Counted from the first letter of the stretch, positions 36,501 through 46,500 are shown. The stretch: DNA of 64,000 nucleotides from Sweltsa coloradensis (GCA_024449915.1 JAMZAV010000788.1:124001-188000); one strand, 5' to 3'. Numbers and translations are program-made. The notes: a model not told the origin generated them from the sequence alone.

Positions 36501-39375
36501 AAAAACATACAGTATGTAGTTATGAAAATACATAGGCAGTAACATGCAAGGAAAATAAATTGCATCCTTGTTTTTTTTTGCCAAAAGCGGTGAATTAGTA
36601 CATGTAGTGAGTGCTTATGGGTGCTTATAGGGTTATTTAGATATACTACATGACTATGAAAATGAGCTATGTGTATATCTGATTATTGTTCCTTTTGTTT
36701 GCTGGATTGGTGTATATGCATTATGAAGTTGATCTACATAACATAATTGCATGCTGAGTTCATGCACAACTGTTTCTTTCATGTTGCATTCTTGTATTCT
36801 CCTTGAACTTTCACTGATTATTGCATAATCTTAAGTATGCTCTAACATCGGCCTGCTCTTCTAAGATGTCAATCTGAAGGAAGTAATTACTGGACTATAG
36901 TCTCCTACGTAGGTGTGGCTCAACAATGCACAAGCCACGAATGACTTGGTTGGAAATAGTGTTCAAACAATTGAGTGGGACTAAAATTAATTGGAATTTA
37001 AAGTGTAAATAACAAAACACATACGAGTATGTCATAATCTGACCTGTCATCACTTAGCACTAGCAACGATGTTGGTAAATAAAGTAGATTTTAATTTTGA
37101 ATAATTATCCCTGTTAATTTGGGTTTCTGGATAATTTGGGCCGGGCCGAAATTAAATTCCCAAAATTTTTATACAGATGTAACGCGTTTACGAATATTTA
37201 CATTTTTGATATCTTTGCAGGCCTGAGCTGTCATTAGTGTGCTGTTGTCAGTAAACTTGCTCTTTTATCGCATTATAATTAGTTATTCAGTAAACATTGT
37301 AATTGATAATGGTTTAGTTTAGTGAAAGCTTTTAAACTTTGTTTCAACCGTTCATGGTGTCGTAAATGGTCATACGCTAACCAATCATGTGCCAATCAAT
37401 ATACTTTTTATACTTTTAAAAGACAAAATTACTGCTTGTCAGCACTGTTTCATTATAGTGAGTACTACTATAGCGGTTCACTTCTACTGTTTCTTTTACG
37501 GTCCAGTGAAAGTTTAAAAAGATCAGTTGTTGATTCTACATTCCATTTGTCATTTTCATCCATTCACTTATAAAATTACCATTACAATTGCTTTTTTATC
37601 ATACCAAGATTTAAATGGAATTGTTTTCATTGTCATCTTGTGTGGAGTAGCAGAGTGTCAAGGTTAAACGAGAAAGTAGATTGTTTTGATATGTTGAAGA
37701 ACCAAGAAGTCCTAAACAATTTATATATATACAATCTCTGGTTTTTGGAGATTTTTGTAACCAGCTGGCCACGGACTGATTTCTTAAATTTTCACAATTT
37801 TTTTGTATGAAAATTTGGCTAGTAACACCCAAAAGGATATAATATTTAGGAGTGAGACATCAATTGTGAAACTATGTCAATTGAAGCACGAGTTTGAACA
37901 GAAACCTTATGCCAGTTGAAAATTATGATGAAATACTATGATATTACTACAAATGCATAACATTCCATTTTGAATGGAATTATGGTAAGATGACCTTCAA
38001 GACAGTAATAACATGTTTCTCAAGAAATAAACAAAACTGCTCTTGGAGTGTGAGAGAAAGGCATGTAATGTGATACCTTCGAGTACGTACTAGTACTATG
38101 TTTACACTAAGATCGATACCGACTCTACTCGACTTTTCTAGAGGATGAATCACGTAGTAATTGTATTTGTATGGTCAGTGTACATTACTATTTTAGGTTA
38201 GAGTTGAGTAATGATGAGCTGGTGCCATCGTCATTACAATGTTGAAATATGCTCATCTAAAAATTGCTTAATTTACAAATTTGACAAACTTGACTTACAT
38301 TCTTGATCACTATTTTTTCCCTTTATTTTTCACACACACAACAACAAACTTTATGTGGTTCTTTAGGAAGGAAATGTGCATGGCTCTATCAGAAACATTT
38401 CTACATTCAAAATAAAATGTCCTATTAGAGTTTGGAAATTATAATTATTTAAATTTCTAATTTTATTAAATGGTTGTATGTATATCAGATTACTAAAAAT
38501 TGAAGCAATTTATTGAAAATGCTGTAAATAATTCTTTAAACAGTTCCACATTAGATGTCCAATTTTATGTTGAAAAATCGTATTTACAGAAAAAAATTGT
38601 CATTACCTTAGTTTTTAAATGAGTTCAGCAATAATAAGTTATCTGCCTTTTGGCCACATGACAACAACAATCGAAACCCTTTTCTATTGTTGAATGGAAT
38701 CGAACAAAGATTAGAGTTTAAGATTTGGATTCATTAATTTAAATGGCATGTCAATCGTTAGGTCATAAGCCACACTTTAGGTTCTAGGGATATGGAAAAG
38801 CCCAGTGATCAGTAAAATCGTACGGTAGGAGGAAAGGGAGTTCTTAAAGTCGCGTCGTCATCGTCGTCGTGTCGATCGTCTCGAGGGGAGGGTCGTCAAG
38901 GAAGTGGGCAAGGTCGAAGTTGAGCTCGCCTCATATTGCGGGAGTAAAATACTCCGTAAAACTAGCTGATGTTTCCGTGGAGATGGGACTTTCCTCTTTC
39001 CTCGCCTTTACGACAACATGTGGTGTGTGAGAATGCGTAAAGATTCCTGTCGTGGAATCTTAAGCCGTTAGAAAGTTGAAACACCTGATAAAGACTCACT
39101 CCGAAATAACGCTAGATCGAAAGCGGTCGTGAAGCCTACTCAGCCACGCCTTTACGAGAACAGGTGTGAGGAATGCTGTGATATCCTGTCGTGCGGAATC
39201 TTAAGCGTTAGAAAGGTGTGAACAACAACTGATAATGTACTCACCTCCGAAATGAACGCTGAGGATCGCAAAGCGCGATACGTTGAACAGCCCAAGCGTA
39301 CAGCCAAGTGATGCGAGGAGAGAACTGAGCGAGTGTGGCCACCAGTCCTTTGTCTCTTCCGGCTCATCATAGTCA
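18277..39375 (-). CDS. bdg: SLC6 (neurotransmitter:sodium symporter) family transporter, bedraggled-like, gene span (N-terminus missing)
   Basis: Join on the minus strand: 39375-39245, 34205-33942, 32557-32411, 28932-28570, 27903-27638, 26469-26338, 25149-24946, 23265-23074, 21517-21351, 18523-18277. All junctions are GT-AG with matching phases, giving about 703 residues to the stop. Twelve membrane segments can be laid out on the SLC6 fold. TM1 has GCTLGLFNVSRF, keeping the conserved Asn and Arg of the NVWRF motif but replacing Trp-Arg-Phe-Pro context and the unwound-region Gly with Phe. TM6 lacks the usual QxFFSL and reads IECMMTWGLLGAA. The C-tail carries PPKY, PPSY and PPDY, ligands for WW domains of Nedd4-type ubiquitin ligases. 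I recall insect bedraggled proteins sharing the TM1-TM3 words and the STATGAR tail. In Drosophila that gene is linked to tissue polarity in the eye and its substrate is unknown. Could instead be a related orphan SLC6. Confidence 0.85.
20060..20310. repeat. Dispersed repeat with GGTGGAGGTGCCGG core, copy 1
   Basis: Shares AAAACGGGTG, TATTTGGGAGCC, TTTTTGGGTGATG, GCCGGTCCAGA and GGAGGTGCCGGT in the same order with 27300-27510. Related cores occur near 39713, 40570 (inverted) and 52627. Confidence 0.6.
20403..20531. repeat. Foldback with 52-bp arms and tRNA B box at the tip
   Basis: Arms 20403-20454 and 20480-20531 are inverted with three mismatches. The minus strand across the left arm tip and loop reads GGTTCGATTCCCGG, a pol III B-box/T-arm sequence. 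Likely a MITE or a palindromic tRNA-derived repeat. Confidence 0.75.
21351..21517 (-). CDS. bdg: SLC6 exon, cytoplasmic tail with two PPxY motifs
   Basis: Acceptor TTGTTGCTGCAG, donor GTAAGA, 167 bp. A Ser/Thr/Pro-rich tail leads to DDPPPKYTPPPSYSTATGA. PPKY is encoded at 21389-21400 and PPSY at 21371-21382. PPxY motifs bind WW domains. Phase 2 out. Confidence 0.85.
21579..21602. repeat. (GT)n microsatellite
   Basis: Uninterrupted GT dinucleotides just upstream (in transcript sense) of the PPxY exon. Confidence 0.95.
21684..22237. mobile_element. hAT-like element (GGGGCGGAT ends)
   Basis: Ends CGGGGCGGATCTAG and GTATCCGCCCCTG. The flanks ACCCAACA (21676-21683) and ACCCGACA (22238-22245) match at seven of eight bases. 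Contains G- and C-runs near its ends. 554 bp, no coding frame, in an SLC6 intron. Confidence 0.75.
22439..22464. repeat. (GTT)n microsatellite
   Basis: Tandem TTG/GTT trinucleotides. Confidence 0.95.
22624..22812. mobile_element. TATTTACTCG MITE-like family, copy 1
   Basis: Begins CCCTATTTACTCGATTATAGG and ends TACTCGCATAAATACAGTA. The ends are imperfect inverted repeats (CTATTTACTCG versus CTGTATTTATGCGAGTA). The body repeats ATAATGGCCGCACCC. Closely matches 25896-26082. Confidence 0.7.
23074..23265 (-). CDS. bdg: SLC6 exon, TM11 end and TM12
   Basis: Acceptor TTCTTCACCAG, donor GTAAGT, 192 bp, phase 0. Reads VVSVTWFRSNHYRDLYS, a Y-P-W loop (GYWPAWARRLG), then TM12 LLQLVPLIIVPLVAAVQTW. Confidence 0.87.
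23990..24800. repeat. Degenerate C-rich tandem array
   Basis: A strongly pyrimidine-biased block. TTGACAT-like words recur near 23997, 24163, 24308, 24436, 24608 and 24782, each followed by a run of 6-14 C, with AAAATTTTTT-like spacers. The spacing is about 130-175 bp, consistent with a decayed tandem repeat. Lies in an SLC6 intron, where the pre-mRNA would be purine-rich. Confidence 0.55.
24946..25149 (-). CDS. bdg: SLC6 exon, TM9 to TM11
   Basis: Acceptor CTGTTCTAG, donor GTACGT, 204 bp, phase 0. Reads LGIAVVYFMDYCVGGAWWLI, LLQAAQIVAALMAQGG (TM10) and VVVFTWNVVLPLALT (TM11 first half). Confidence 0.87.
25896..26082. mobile_element. TATTTACTCG MITE-like family, copy 2
   Basis: Starts ACCGTATTTACTCGCTTATAGG and ends CATAAATACAGTAT. 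High similarity to 22624-22812 over the whole length, including the CTTCACATAATGGCCGCACC block. Confidence 0.75.
26338..26469 (-). CDS. bdg: SLC6 exon, intracellular loop and start of TM9
   Basis: Acceptor CTTCTGTTCTAG, donor GTACGT, 132 bp, phase 0 on both sides. Reads LCIWHCLITGIMAINITRLR, then SWETTITFLSCSCGFVLGLP and MTTE, the TM9 entry. Identified because the neighbouring exons left a gap exactly here. Joins seamlessly to LGIAVVYFMDY in the next exon. Confidence 0.88.
26700..27110 (-). repeat. Dispersed repeat with CTGGTTCTGACCAGCA, copy 1
   Basis: The minus-strand translation contains CWSEPATG, also found at 58800-59045 (CWSEPATS). Both have the order GGGAAC/GGGACC, GACGACGAT-like acidic run, CCCTCCCC, GGCTGGTTCTGACCAGCA, CATCCC. 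A shared mobile-element fragment of unknown class. Confidence 0.55.
27300..27510. repeat. Dispersed repeat with GGTGGAGGTGCCGG core, copy 2
   Basis: Same ordered words as 20060-20310 (AAAACGGGTG, TATTTGGGAGCC, GGAGGTGCCGGTCCAGA). Close to the SLC6 TM8 exon but outside it. Confidence 0.6.
27638..27903 (-). CDS. bdg: SLC6 exon, extracellular loop 4 and TM8
   Basis: Acceptor TCTTTTCCAG, donor GTATGT, 266 bp, phase 0 out. Reads EHSGVFLSPAGAPRL, an insert-like loop, SGYQAAQFATELAPAVF and SPFWTVLFYFTLILLGIS (TM8). The FWTVLFYF block matches the FWaxLFF pattern of SLC6 TM8. Confidence 0.87.
28050..28200. mobile_element. TATTTACTCG MITE-like family, decayed copy 3
   Basis: GTCATTGAGTAATGGCCG and GCATAATGGCTGTACCCCAC match the family body; the ends are lost. 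Confidence 0.45.
28570..28932 (-). CDS. bdg: SLC6 exon, TM5 to TM7
   Basis: Acceptor TGCTTCCAG, donor GTGAGT, 363 bp. Reads GVKSYGKSVYLFATVPIFGI (TM5), then WNELFVNTNCWTAAAIECMM, TWGLLGAATM (TM6) and the TM7 segment to YVPSSFG. Aligned by eye to LeuT TM6, the Thr of the sodium site is kept but the following Ser and two Gly are replaced, and a Gln near the chloride site is Glu. This is inference without an alignment program. Confidence 0.88.
29336..29947 (+). mobile_element. ACTAGGAA/CGCTCATCC repeat family, copy 3
   Basis: Starts ACTAGGAAACGCTAAAG, then GCCGCGTTGATGGATGAGC, ends TTCGCTTCGCTCATCCAA. Holds one TTCATGAGAAATA unit and an A-rich run with interspersed C at 29829-29890. Same subfamily as the minus-strand copy at 46653-47181. 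Confidence 0.65.
29948..32023. other. SLC6 intron without recognised elements
   Basis: AT-rich intron between exons at 28932 and 32411. Contains a short CTACTGCCTA tandem run at 30593-30626. No coding exon supported. Confidence 0.4.
32024..32400. repeat. 155-bp gapless inverted repeat beside an SLC6 splice donor
   Basis: Arms 32024-32178 and 32246-32400 are equal in length and, as read, complementary throughout, with a 67-bp spacer. The right arm ends ten bases into the intron that follows exon 32411-32557. A related, diverged unit is at 61795-62160. Probably a foldback transposon; the pre-mRNA would form a long duplex. Confidence 0.9.
32411..32557 (-). CDS. bdg: SLC6 exon, extracellular loop 2 end and TM4
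   Basis: Acceptor TTGTTTCAG, donor GTAATC, 147 bp. Reads VEDSVPEYLNTVVLQRQG and then TM4 (NLAVVWMIVFVCLSK). The E..PEY...VL and W.IVF.CL.KG pattern is typical of the family. Its donor is ten bases from one arm of a 155-bp inverted repeat in the intron. Confidence 0.88.
33042..33150 (+). repeat. Poly-G rich tract
   Basis: Runs of 19, 11, 12 and 18 G separated by short interruptions. Many overlapping G-quadruplex patterns on the plus strand, which is the template strand of the SLC6 gene. Confidence 0.9.
33942..34205 (-). CDS. bdg: SLC6 exon, TM2 and TM3
   Basis: Acceptor TTTTTTCTAG, donor GTAAGA, 264 bp. Encodes NFVIQFLFLSLVVGWPLYTL (TM2), GQHLKAGVVDMWRISPLFQG, then TM3 and FTYFRDSF. GxPL, LGQ and the YxRDSF block are family features. 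Phase 1 out. The junction with the next exon makes an N-glycosylation sequon (N-G-T) in extracellular loop 2. Confidence 0.9.
34206..35650. other. SLC6 intron segment, nothing recognised
   Basis: AT-rich; the frames present show no family signature. Confidence 0.4.
35652..36268 (+). mobile_element. ACTAGGAA/CGCTCATCC repeat family, copy 4
   Basis: Starts AACTAGGAAAACGC, CCGCGTTGTTGGATGAGCG, ends CTACGCTCATCCAA. Two internal units near 35862 and 36025 (163 bp apart) and a poly-A run at 36166-36193. Confidence 0.7.
36269..39002. other. SLC6 intron segment, nothing recognised
   Basis: AT-rich with a CpG-rich stretch (TCGTCGTC words) at 38850-38940. No exon supported. Confidence 0.4.
39003..39275. 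repeat. Indel-rich partial duplication of an exon-intron boundary
   Basis: 39003-39124 repeats 39147-39275 in order: CGCCTTTACGA, TCCTGTCGTG, GGAATCTTAAG, GTTAGAAAG, CTGATAA, ACTC(AC)TCCGAAAT, AACGCT, GATCG, AAAGCG. The second copy contains the last 31 bases of the TM1 exon and its donor. Differences are mostly indels. Confidence 0.75.
39245..39375 (-). CDS. bdg: SLC6 exon, TM1
   Basis: Acceptor TTTGTTTTCAG, donor GTGAGT. It starts with the last base of a split codon, then DYDEPEETKDWWPHSLSSLL and GCTLGLFNVSRFAILSVHFG. This is TM1 with an acidic lead-in. The preceding exon must end in phase 2; I could not find it. The 3' end of this exon and the adjoining intron are partly duplicated at 39003-39124. 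Confidence 0.85.
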
Positions 39376-39699
39376 CTGAAAACAAAATTTAAAATTAATA
39401 TTACAAACTTGTACACTAAAATTAAATATCAGTTGAGTTCACATGCAATGTTTTAACAATTCATAAACATAATACAATTATTTAAGTTAATAGTAATAGA
39501 TTATCTACTAATTAAAACAAGCAGTCGATTGCATCCTGCAAAAGGGATGACCATCTTCTACAGAAAAGTTGAAGATTGGTTTCTAAACAAGGTCTTGCTC
39601 GGTATGAGGTATCAGGGTACGGGAGAACCCAAAATAACGTGCGAAGCTACTTATTTAACAGATTGTAGAAGAAAAGTAGAAAAATAAAATAATTCGCAT

Positions 39700-39950
39700 T
39701 ATGTAGACCATTTTGGTGGAGGCGCCGGGTTATGACAAGCTTTCCAAGAAAACATGTTCCTTGCTCGTTCTTGCATTCATTAATGGACCGTGCTGTGAAC
39801 ATGAATTCTCAAACCCCAGAGTCACCAAAACCATTGTTTATCATCCTTGTTCAAGGGCAATGCCAACAAAAAAACGAGTCAATCGGACGATGTGTTCGGT
39901 TTTGATCGTGAGCGTTACACACGTACAGACGGACGGACAGGAAAAGTAAT
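39700..39950. repeat. Dispersed repeat with GGTGGAGGCGCCGGG core
   Basis: TTTGGTGGAGGCGCCGGG followed by CTTGTTCAAGGGCAATGCCAA and ACGTACAGACGGACGGACAGG. The second half, inverted, resembles 48900-49010 (GTCCGTTCGTCTG, TTGGCCTTGCTCTTGAACAA). 40420-40600 carries the same words in the opposite order. Confidence 0.5.
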
Positions 39951-42900
39951 GCTGCCCATACCCAAGTGTTTCTTAATAACTTATATAGTACAGTGAGCGA
40001 ATTAAATAAGTACAGTAGGGTACAAGATTTGTTTTAAATACAAATTGGTACAAATGTCACAATAAATTATTAATTAAGAAATGTGTGTAAGAAAAAACAT
40101 CTAGGTTACCACAATTGAAGTCTCGACTTACATTAAAGTCACAGTCATGCTTTAAGTATGCACTGTCATCATCAGTCAGTGACCTAGGTTACACCTCAAA
40201 CCACACAACGGCATAGACGCAGGGATAGGATGCGATGCTGCATTGTGGGTACAGGGTCAGATAAAGCAGTCTGACATTCAGTAATATATCAGATTTCGTT
40301 GTGTTTGTGTGTGCCCATATAATATGTATACCATTGTGTTATTTATTGATTATTGATTGATTTGTTAAATTAAAATACATTAAACAAAAATTTAAACATA
40401 TATTAATTAGGGACGAACTTCCCTATGCATCACTCTTCTGTCCGCTCGTCATGTCTCAAGATAAAAACAAAATACGGCGTCCGATTGAAGTGCACTTTGA
40501 TTTACGAATGTTTTTGGTGCCTGTGGGTAAAGGGGGGTTAAAATAGCCCCCCCCCCCCCAAGAAAGTTTGAATATAACTTATGCCCGGCACCTCCACCAT
40601 TAACGAAGGCTAGAACAACCAAATAGCAATAACAATAAGCTTTGCCTCCCTATTTTGGGTACTCCGAGCTTTTTACAAAAAAGTTTGAATGGGTATTCAT
40701 TCAAAATTTCGAACATATAATACAGAAGACGACAGAGTAAATACAAACTGATGCAACAGACCAATATATAAATAGCTGTTGACAATTAATATGTCAATTA
40801 TCATAACAATCACATGGAGAGTGGGATTGAGACAGAAAACTCGTATCGATTAACAGTTAAGGACAGCAACTCATATTAAGACTAAACTAAACTGAGAAGG
40901 TCAAAGAAGTGTATTGTTTACAAAATGTTGACATACAATAAAACAATAGTTTTGAAGTGAAGATAAAACATAAGGATTGCAACACAGAGAACATGTTAGA
41001 TCCTGTGATCTAGTATCCGACATAAGCAGCTCAAGCGTAACGCGCGACTGTTTCGGGATGCCTTGGGTTCGATAACTGCCACCGGCAATCCTGACTGAAA
41101 CATTTTTACAAGGCCTAAATGCGAATGCCAGAGATCGCCCTTGAACGTTCCCTTAACAATAATCATAGCACCAAAATAACTAGACAATTCGGGCATGAAA
41201 TTTGTCCCTGGACAAGTATCCCACAATAAATAATATAATTCAGTAATTTTGGCTTTAAAACGCAGCACTATACCTTCAAACAAATTCTCAAACTGCGTTC
41301 CTTTGTGATTATAGTGATCGATATAATGTAATTAACTAATTTCAGTTTATAAAGTGATTAAAAACTAAACGACGCCCCAAATATGAACAACGCTTTGATG
41401 TAAGATAATAACTCTATATGGGCTTATTATTGATTATGAAACGCAAGAATTCTATTCAAATTAATTTCGAGGTAAAATCTGGGTTAGCACTAAGATTTGA
41501 ATGAACATGTTGACACCCCCCCCCCCCCCGCAAATCGTGTGCAGAACTTTTACACATTCCCCATTTTCGTCAAGGTGAAACTCTGCCAAAATTATACATC
41601 AAGCATAATACCCCGTCTTGACTGGGAAACGCCTAATAACTTTCCTAGCCAGTAGAACGAACTACAAAGTCTAGATCCAAGAGTCGAGATTACACACTGA
41701 GAGAAGGAAGTAATGGATATATCGCGTGCTGTATAATAATTATTATTATACTTGGGTATGCAAGTCAAAGAATAGGCGGTTTGTGGTCTCTACATGGGTA
41801 TACGGTAGAACTTCAAGGGTAGTAGTTGACGACAATAAAATTAATATTTGCATATGGTGGAGGTTGTTGATTTACGTGGCTATGTAATCACTCTATTGGA
41901 TACTGCAAATCAGGAAGAAACTTGTAGACATCTATGCAGAAAGAGGGATTCGGATTTGTATGCAGAAATTCAAATAGTGAACAACATTATATTAATTATA
42001 GAGAATTGGATTAGATTTATTTAAATCAATTAATGACTATGACGCATAGTTGTAAGTCCGTCCGTGTAATTGTGCCGTCAGTTATTTTTATTTTTAATTG
42101 AAATGGAAAACGTTATTGCCGACTCGGTTTTGATCAGTACTAAAAAGCAGTAAAGCAGTTAATTTCTGACAATTGACCAGAGAAGGGTATAAACTCAATC
42201 CATTATAAGAAGAAAAAAGTAACGACAGTTAGGGTTTGTATAAGCACGTCATTTGGATGAATTATGTCTGTGTAAACTTCGAATATTGATATGCAAGATA
42301 AGTTTGATCAATAATGAACGATAACGGGGTTTTTGTTAAGCACATGCTTGGGCATACGACAAAATATTTTCCCACGGACACACGCCACACATTACCGTTG
42401 AAAATATTGATTATCAATTATTATTATATGCATGCATTGCGACCGTAGCCAGGTGTGCCTAACTAGTGTGGGAACCTAGTTTGTGTGCTCTGAAGGCGAG
42501 TTCAAAGTAAATTGTGAAGTTCACGAAATTGGTTCACGCGATAATAAAAACTGCACGCATGCAAACCGTTCACTCAAGGGTTGGATGTGGTACTGTTAGC
42601 TTATTGTAACGATATTATATTTTTGTTTTGTTATTATAAAAAACAACAATACAATGAGGGGTCGTTTAAAAATGTATTGAGGTCTTCATCTCATGTAATT
42701 TAATTAAATTTGTAAGTTAACGTTATTAATCTAGAAATAAATGGTTGTAAAAGTGTTTAAATGAAAGCCACTATATTAACTATAATTACGGTAAGTTTAG
42801 TCGCCCCAAGCGCGAATACTCATTGAGCTATAGTTCATCTGCATTTCCCTTTTATATTGACTCACTTTCAACATTGACACCGTTTCAACGTTCAATGAGA

Positions 42901-43689
42901 CTGCGTTATTTTATTGCACTCTGCACTTCTACAACACAATTATTAAAAAAATTACAAAATAACTGTGCCACCTAATGAAGTTTGTAGGTAACTTTCTTTC
43001 GTTGACATGACTGGTGGTTGACCCATTGGGAAACTTAAAACAACCGAGAGCGAATGCATACTTAACGGGGTCTCATAGAAACTAAACTTTGGGTTTTATT
43101 TTGTATAGAACTGGAAGACCATATGACGCACATGTTTACTGTAATTTTCATTCATAATTTAATTACTTGCGCTTTATAGGAAAAGTGAAGTCTTTATTAT
43201 TTATGTATTTATTAAATACAGTAACTGTTATTAAAATGATTTACAAGCAAAGGAGGATAGTAATAAAAGTAATAAAAATAGTATAAACATAATATTAGCC
43301 AACGTATAGCTTAGTGGCCCTACATAATACAAATGTAATAAAGACACAGTCCCTTTTCAGGTTGTGTATGTAGACCCTAATTAAATAAATAAATAATGTT
43401 ACACAAGTGATAAATACTAAGACTGAGTCTTTTGTAAAACAATGGATTAGATATCATTGTGAGCTGCACTGTCAAAAATACTAGAATCCAATATACCAAG
43501 TCCGGATGTGAATTTTAGCCTGCTTGAAGTACAAAGCACAGATATATAATCTTTGCTTGAAGTATATAAAATGTCGAGGTGCGACGATACATTGTGCGTT
43601 AAGAGGAAGGAGTGTTCAAGGGCCGTGTTGCATATATCCAACGACGCCTAAGACCAGGTCGGGAAACCTTGAAATCAAGACACTGTCGC

Positions 43690-43750
43690 GGTGGAAAATC
43701 AAACCGGCAACCTCTCATATCACATATCAATATCCCAGCCACAAAGCTAC
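43690..43750 (-). repeat. tRNA-like SINE fragment
   Basis: The minus strand reads GTAGCTTTGTGGCTGGGATA, a diverged A box, then GAGGTTGCCGGTTTGATTTTCC, a diverged B box. No complete cloverleaf, so a tRNA-derived SINE or pseudogene. Confidence 0.5.
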
Positions 43751-45926
43751 TACATACTGAGGTGACTATAAAATATCTTCTTATTAAAGTGACATAAAAA
43801 TTATTAAAGAAAGAGTGAAAAGTAGGCACCAGAGTGGCTATTTTAACTTCTAAGATACCAAATTCTAAACTTTTTTTAAAATTTAAAGATTGAAAATATT
43901 TATCAAGGCTGTTAATCTGGCTAGTAAAAACACGATAAAACAATATTGATTTAGTACCAGAACGCCATAATTGGCAACTTGATTGCACATAATGGGAAGC
44001 CCAGGAAAATGTGATCATAGATTCGATTTGGCGAGTTTGAAAGAATTCCGAGGTTAGAATATAGACCGAAGAGATTTTGTTAAATAAAAGATTTTGTTGA
44101 CTTTTCCCTAATATGTGTTTAGTTCTCTGACTACTCCAGATTTTCTATGATTAGTGGTAGAAATACATGTCTTTTTGGGGCTCGATTTGTCTCTATGCTG
44201 TCGTCTTGTTACAACAAAATATTTTACACAAAACGATGCCACTAATGCCAATTTTCAAAACACCATCTTAGATGATCTGTGGAACCTATCTTTTAAACAA
44301 TTCGGTCAATATAATATTCAATGGTCACTCGCCTCTCGCTGACATATAGATTACTCATAATCATGATAACAAATTAATTAATACAATAATTTTTTGAGTT
44401 ACCTACATTTTAACAAGAGTAATGCATCCCTTACTGCCACTTCTAGAATACGGTACCAATGTCACGTACCATATATATCCACATAGTCTAGTTCTACTGC
44501 AATAGATAACTGGTTGAAAGTGAACGTGCTTTACCCAACCATGGAAATATAACTACCGTTATTAACAATATGGCATTGCCTTCAACAGCAGCTTAATTTG
44601 TAATACTGTTAGAATGTCTCCAGAAATGTGATTAAAAATTATATCTGCGTTGAGTGATTAAAATATAATTGCAACAATGTCCCACCAAATTAAAAATGTG
44701 GTTCAATGTAGACAGACGATAATCTAAAATGTAAAAAATACTTACTCATTATTTTAACTTATTAATCATACTAACTTACTTTTAGCTATACCAATATTTC
44801 GTGTCTTCCTTGATTTTTCGATTAAATAATAATTGCAAAATTTTAGAAGGAAAATACGAACATCGTAATTATTGCTGTTTAATTTGTGTAGTAGGCCTAG
44901 TGTGAAGTTTACCTGATAAAATGAATTAACTAAACATACAAAGTCAGGAAGAGCCTACATATTAACAGCTGTAGCTTTATTTATCCCCCCTCTTCCAATG
45001 CACTCGTAACACGCATATCTAATTATTACATCCACAGGACGATATAACTATTGTTTGGTCTATAGTGGCACGAGACTTCCGATCAGCTGTGTGCGCTGTA
45101 TAATCACTCACGCACATCTGTACTAGTTAATGAATGAAAAATCTCGGTTTAAAAACACGGGTTTGTTTAAAGAGTCATAACAAAAGCGTGTGAAAAACAA
45201 GATGTGGTTTGCAATCGGAACAGCATCTTGTTTTGGTATAATAACGTGGGAATACAAATTAAAACTTACATTAATTAATGACTAATTTCAGCTTTTTACA
45301 TGGAATCGGTCTGCAAAACATGGAGGCACAATAGTAACATAAGCTAAAACAACATAAATTACGCTCAAACCTCTAATAATATATACGAAGTGAACAAAAT
45401 CCGCATATTACGGACAGGGGTACAATCTTACAAAAATGTGATTAATACAAACGTAATAATTGCAGTCGATGCTATAAGTAGTCAAACCATTTAGATAACT
45501 TTAAGATAAAACCGTAATAAACATTGAACTTATAGCCTAAATAATTTTCAAAATGATTTCTGGACTTTAAATAAAAATCTACCTACTCAGTCACACAAAC
45601 ATTAACACTGTTTGTTCTTGTAAAAGTATTAAATCGCGTATCACATGTAATATTCATTCCTTTTCACGAATCTTTCTCAGCAGGAAGGTTTGAAAACTTC
45701 CAATCAAAATAAATAAAATTAAAGAAGACGACCATGAACAATCATCATTAGTTCGAGAAAGATTCTTGAAAAGAATGTACATATCACATCTAATATTATC
45801 ACAACCACTTGTGCAAAAGTCACAAATGATAAAAATACTCAATTTTTTCATTGATCTTTACTTTATTCTGTACACATCATCACACACAAATAATATGAAA
45901 ACGCGAAAACCGTAAACAAAACTCAC

Positions 45927-46500
45927 CTTCTATAACGTACTGATGGAAAATAAAAGAGACACATTTCACACCTTTTCGTCTATCCACACGACCTAATAAT
46001 GTGAAACTGCCACAACATTGATTGCACTTTACTATGCGCTACATGCTGACTGTATTTCCTTGAGCCCACGCACAAACTCGTACACAAAAACACACAACAC
46101 ACACAGACGCACGTGTCAATTAACATATAACAAGCTGTGAACGAACGACCGAACCGCACAACACGGGCAAACTATGGGAACATTGTGATGACTCGAGATT
46201 GCAAGTCGGGCAACCGTTATGTCCCCGCCTACCTAGACATAAGAGGGCCAACGACTCGCCGTACTTATTGCCGTGACCTAGTGACTGCATGCATGAAGCT
46301 ACCGCCGTCGCCACCGCTGGACAGATGCGGTCCGCGGAGGCTACATCCTCAAAACTCCTCCACCACTCACAAGTTTATAGTTTCCATTCCCCCCTTGGAA
46401 ACATTTCCGGGGCAATTACTACGCGAGTGTCGCGGGACGTCCCGGAGAAGTCGCGAAGACAATGCCACCGGAATGTTGAGGAAGTAGTATGATGACAGTT
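45927..46500 (-). promoter_or_regulatory. Candidate SLC6 promoter and 5' untranslated exon
   Basis: A CpG-rich island in AT-rich surroundings. On the minus strand it ends at a strong donor (CGTTATAGAAG then GTGAGT), and the 90 bases before it have stops in the frames checked, so it would be untranslated. Orientation agrees with the SLC6 gene. A CTATAAAC word at 46381-46374 could act as a TATA-like element. No transcript evidence. Confidence 0.35.

Larger units (their letters stand above)
39376..45926. other. Upstream SLC6 intron(s), N-terminal exon not located
   Basis: The TM1 exon begins mid-codon, so at least one coding exon lies upstream. None was recognisable here. Contains dispersed repeats near 39700-39950 and 40420-40630 and a tRNA-like fragment at 43690-43750. 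Confidence 0.4.

Noticed and set aside
40996..41283. 95-codon minus-strand frame considered as an SLC6 N-terminal exon
   Set aside because: No recognisable motif, no donor in the required phase 2, ordinary composition.
43599..44018. 139-codon minus-strand frame
   Set aside because: The C-terminal part is the translation of a tRNA-like SINE fragment; the rest shows no family feature.
46137..46487. 116-codon plus-strand frame
   Set aside because: Lies in a CpG-rich island better explained as a promoter or 5' UTR; no domain or homology recognised.
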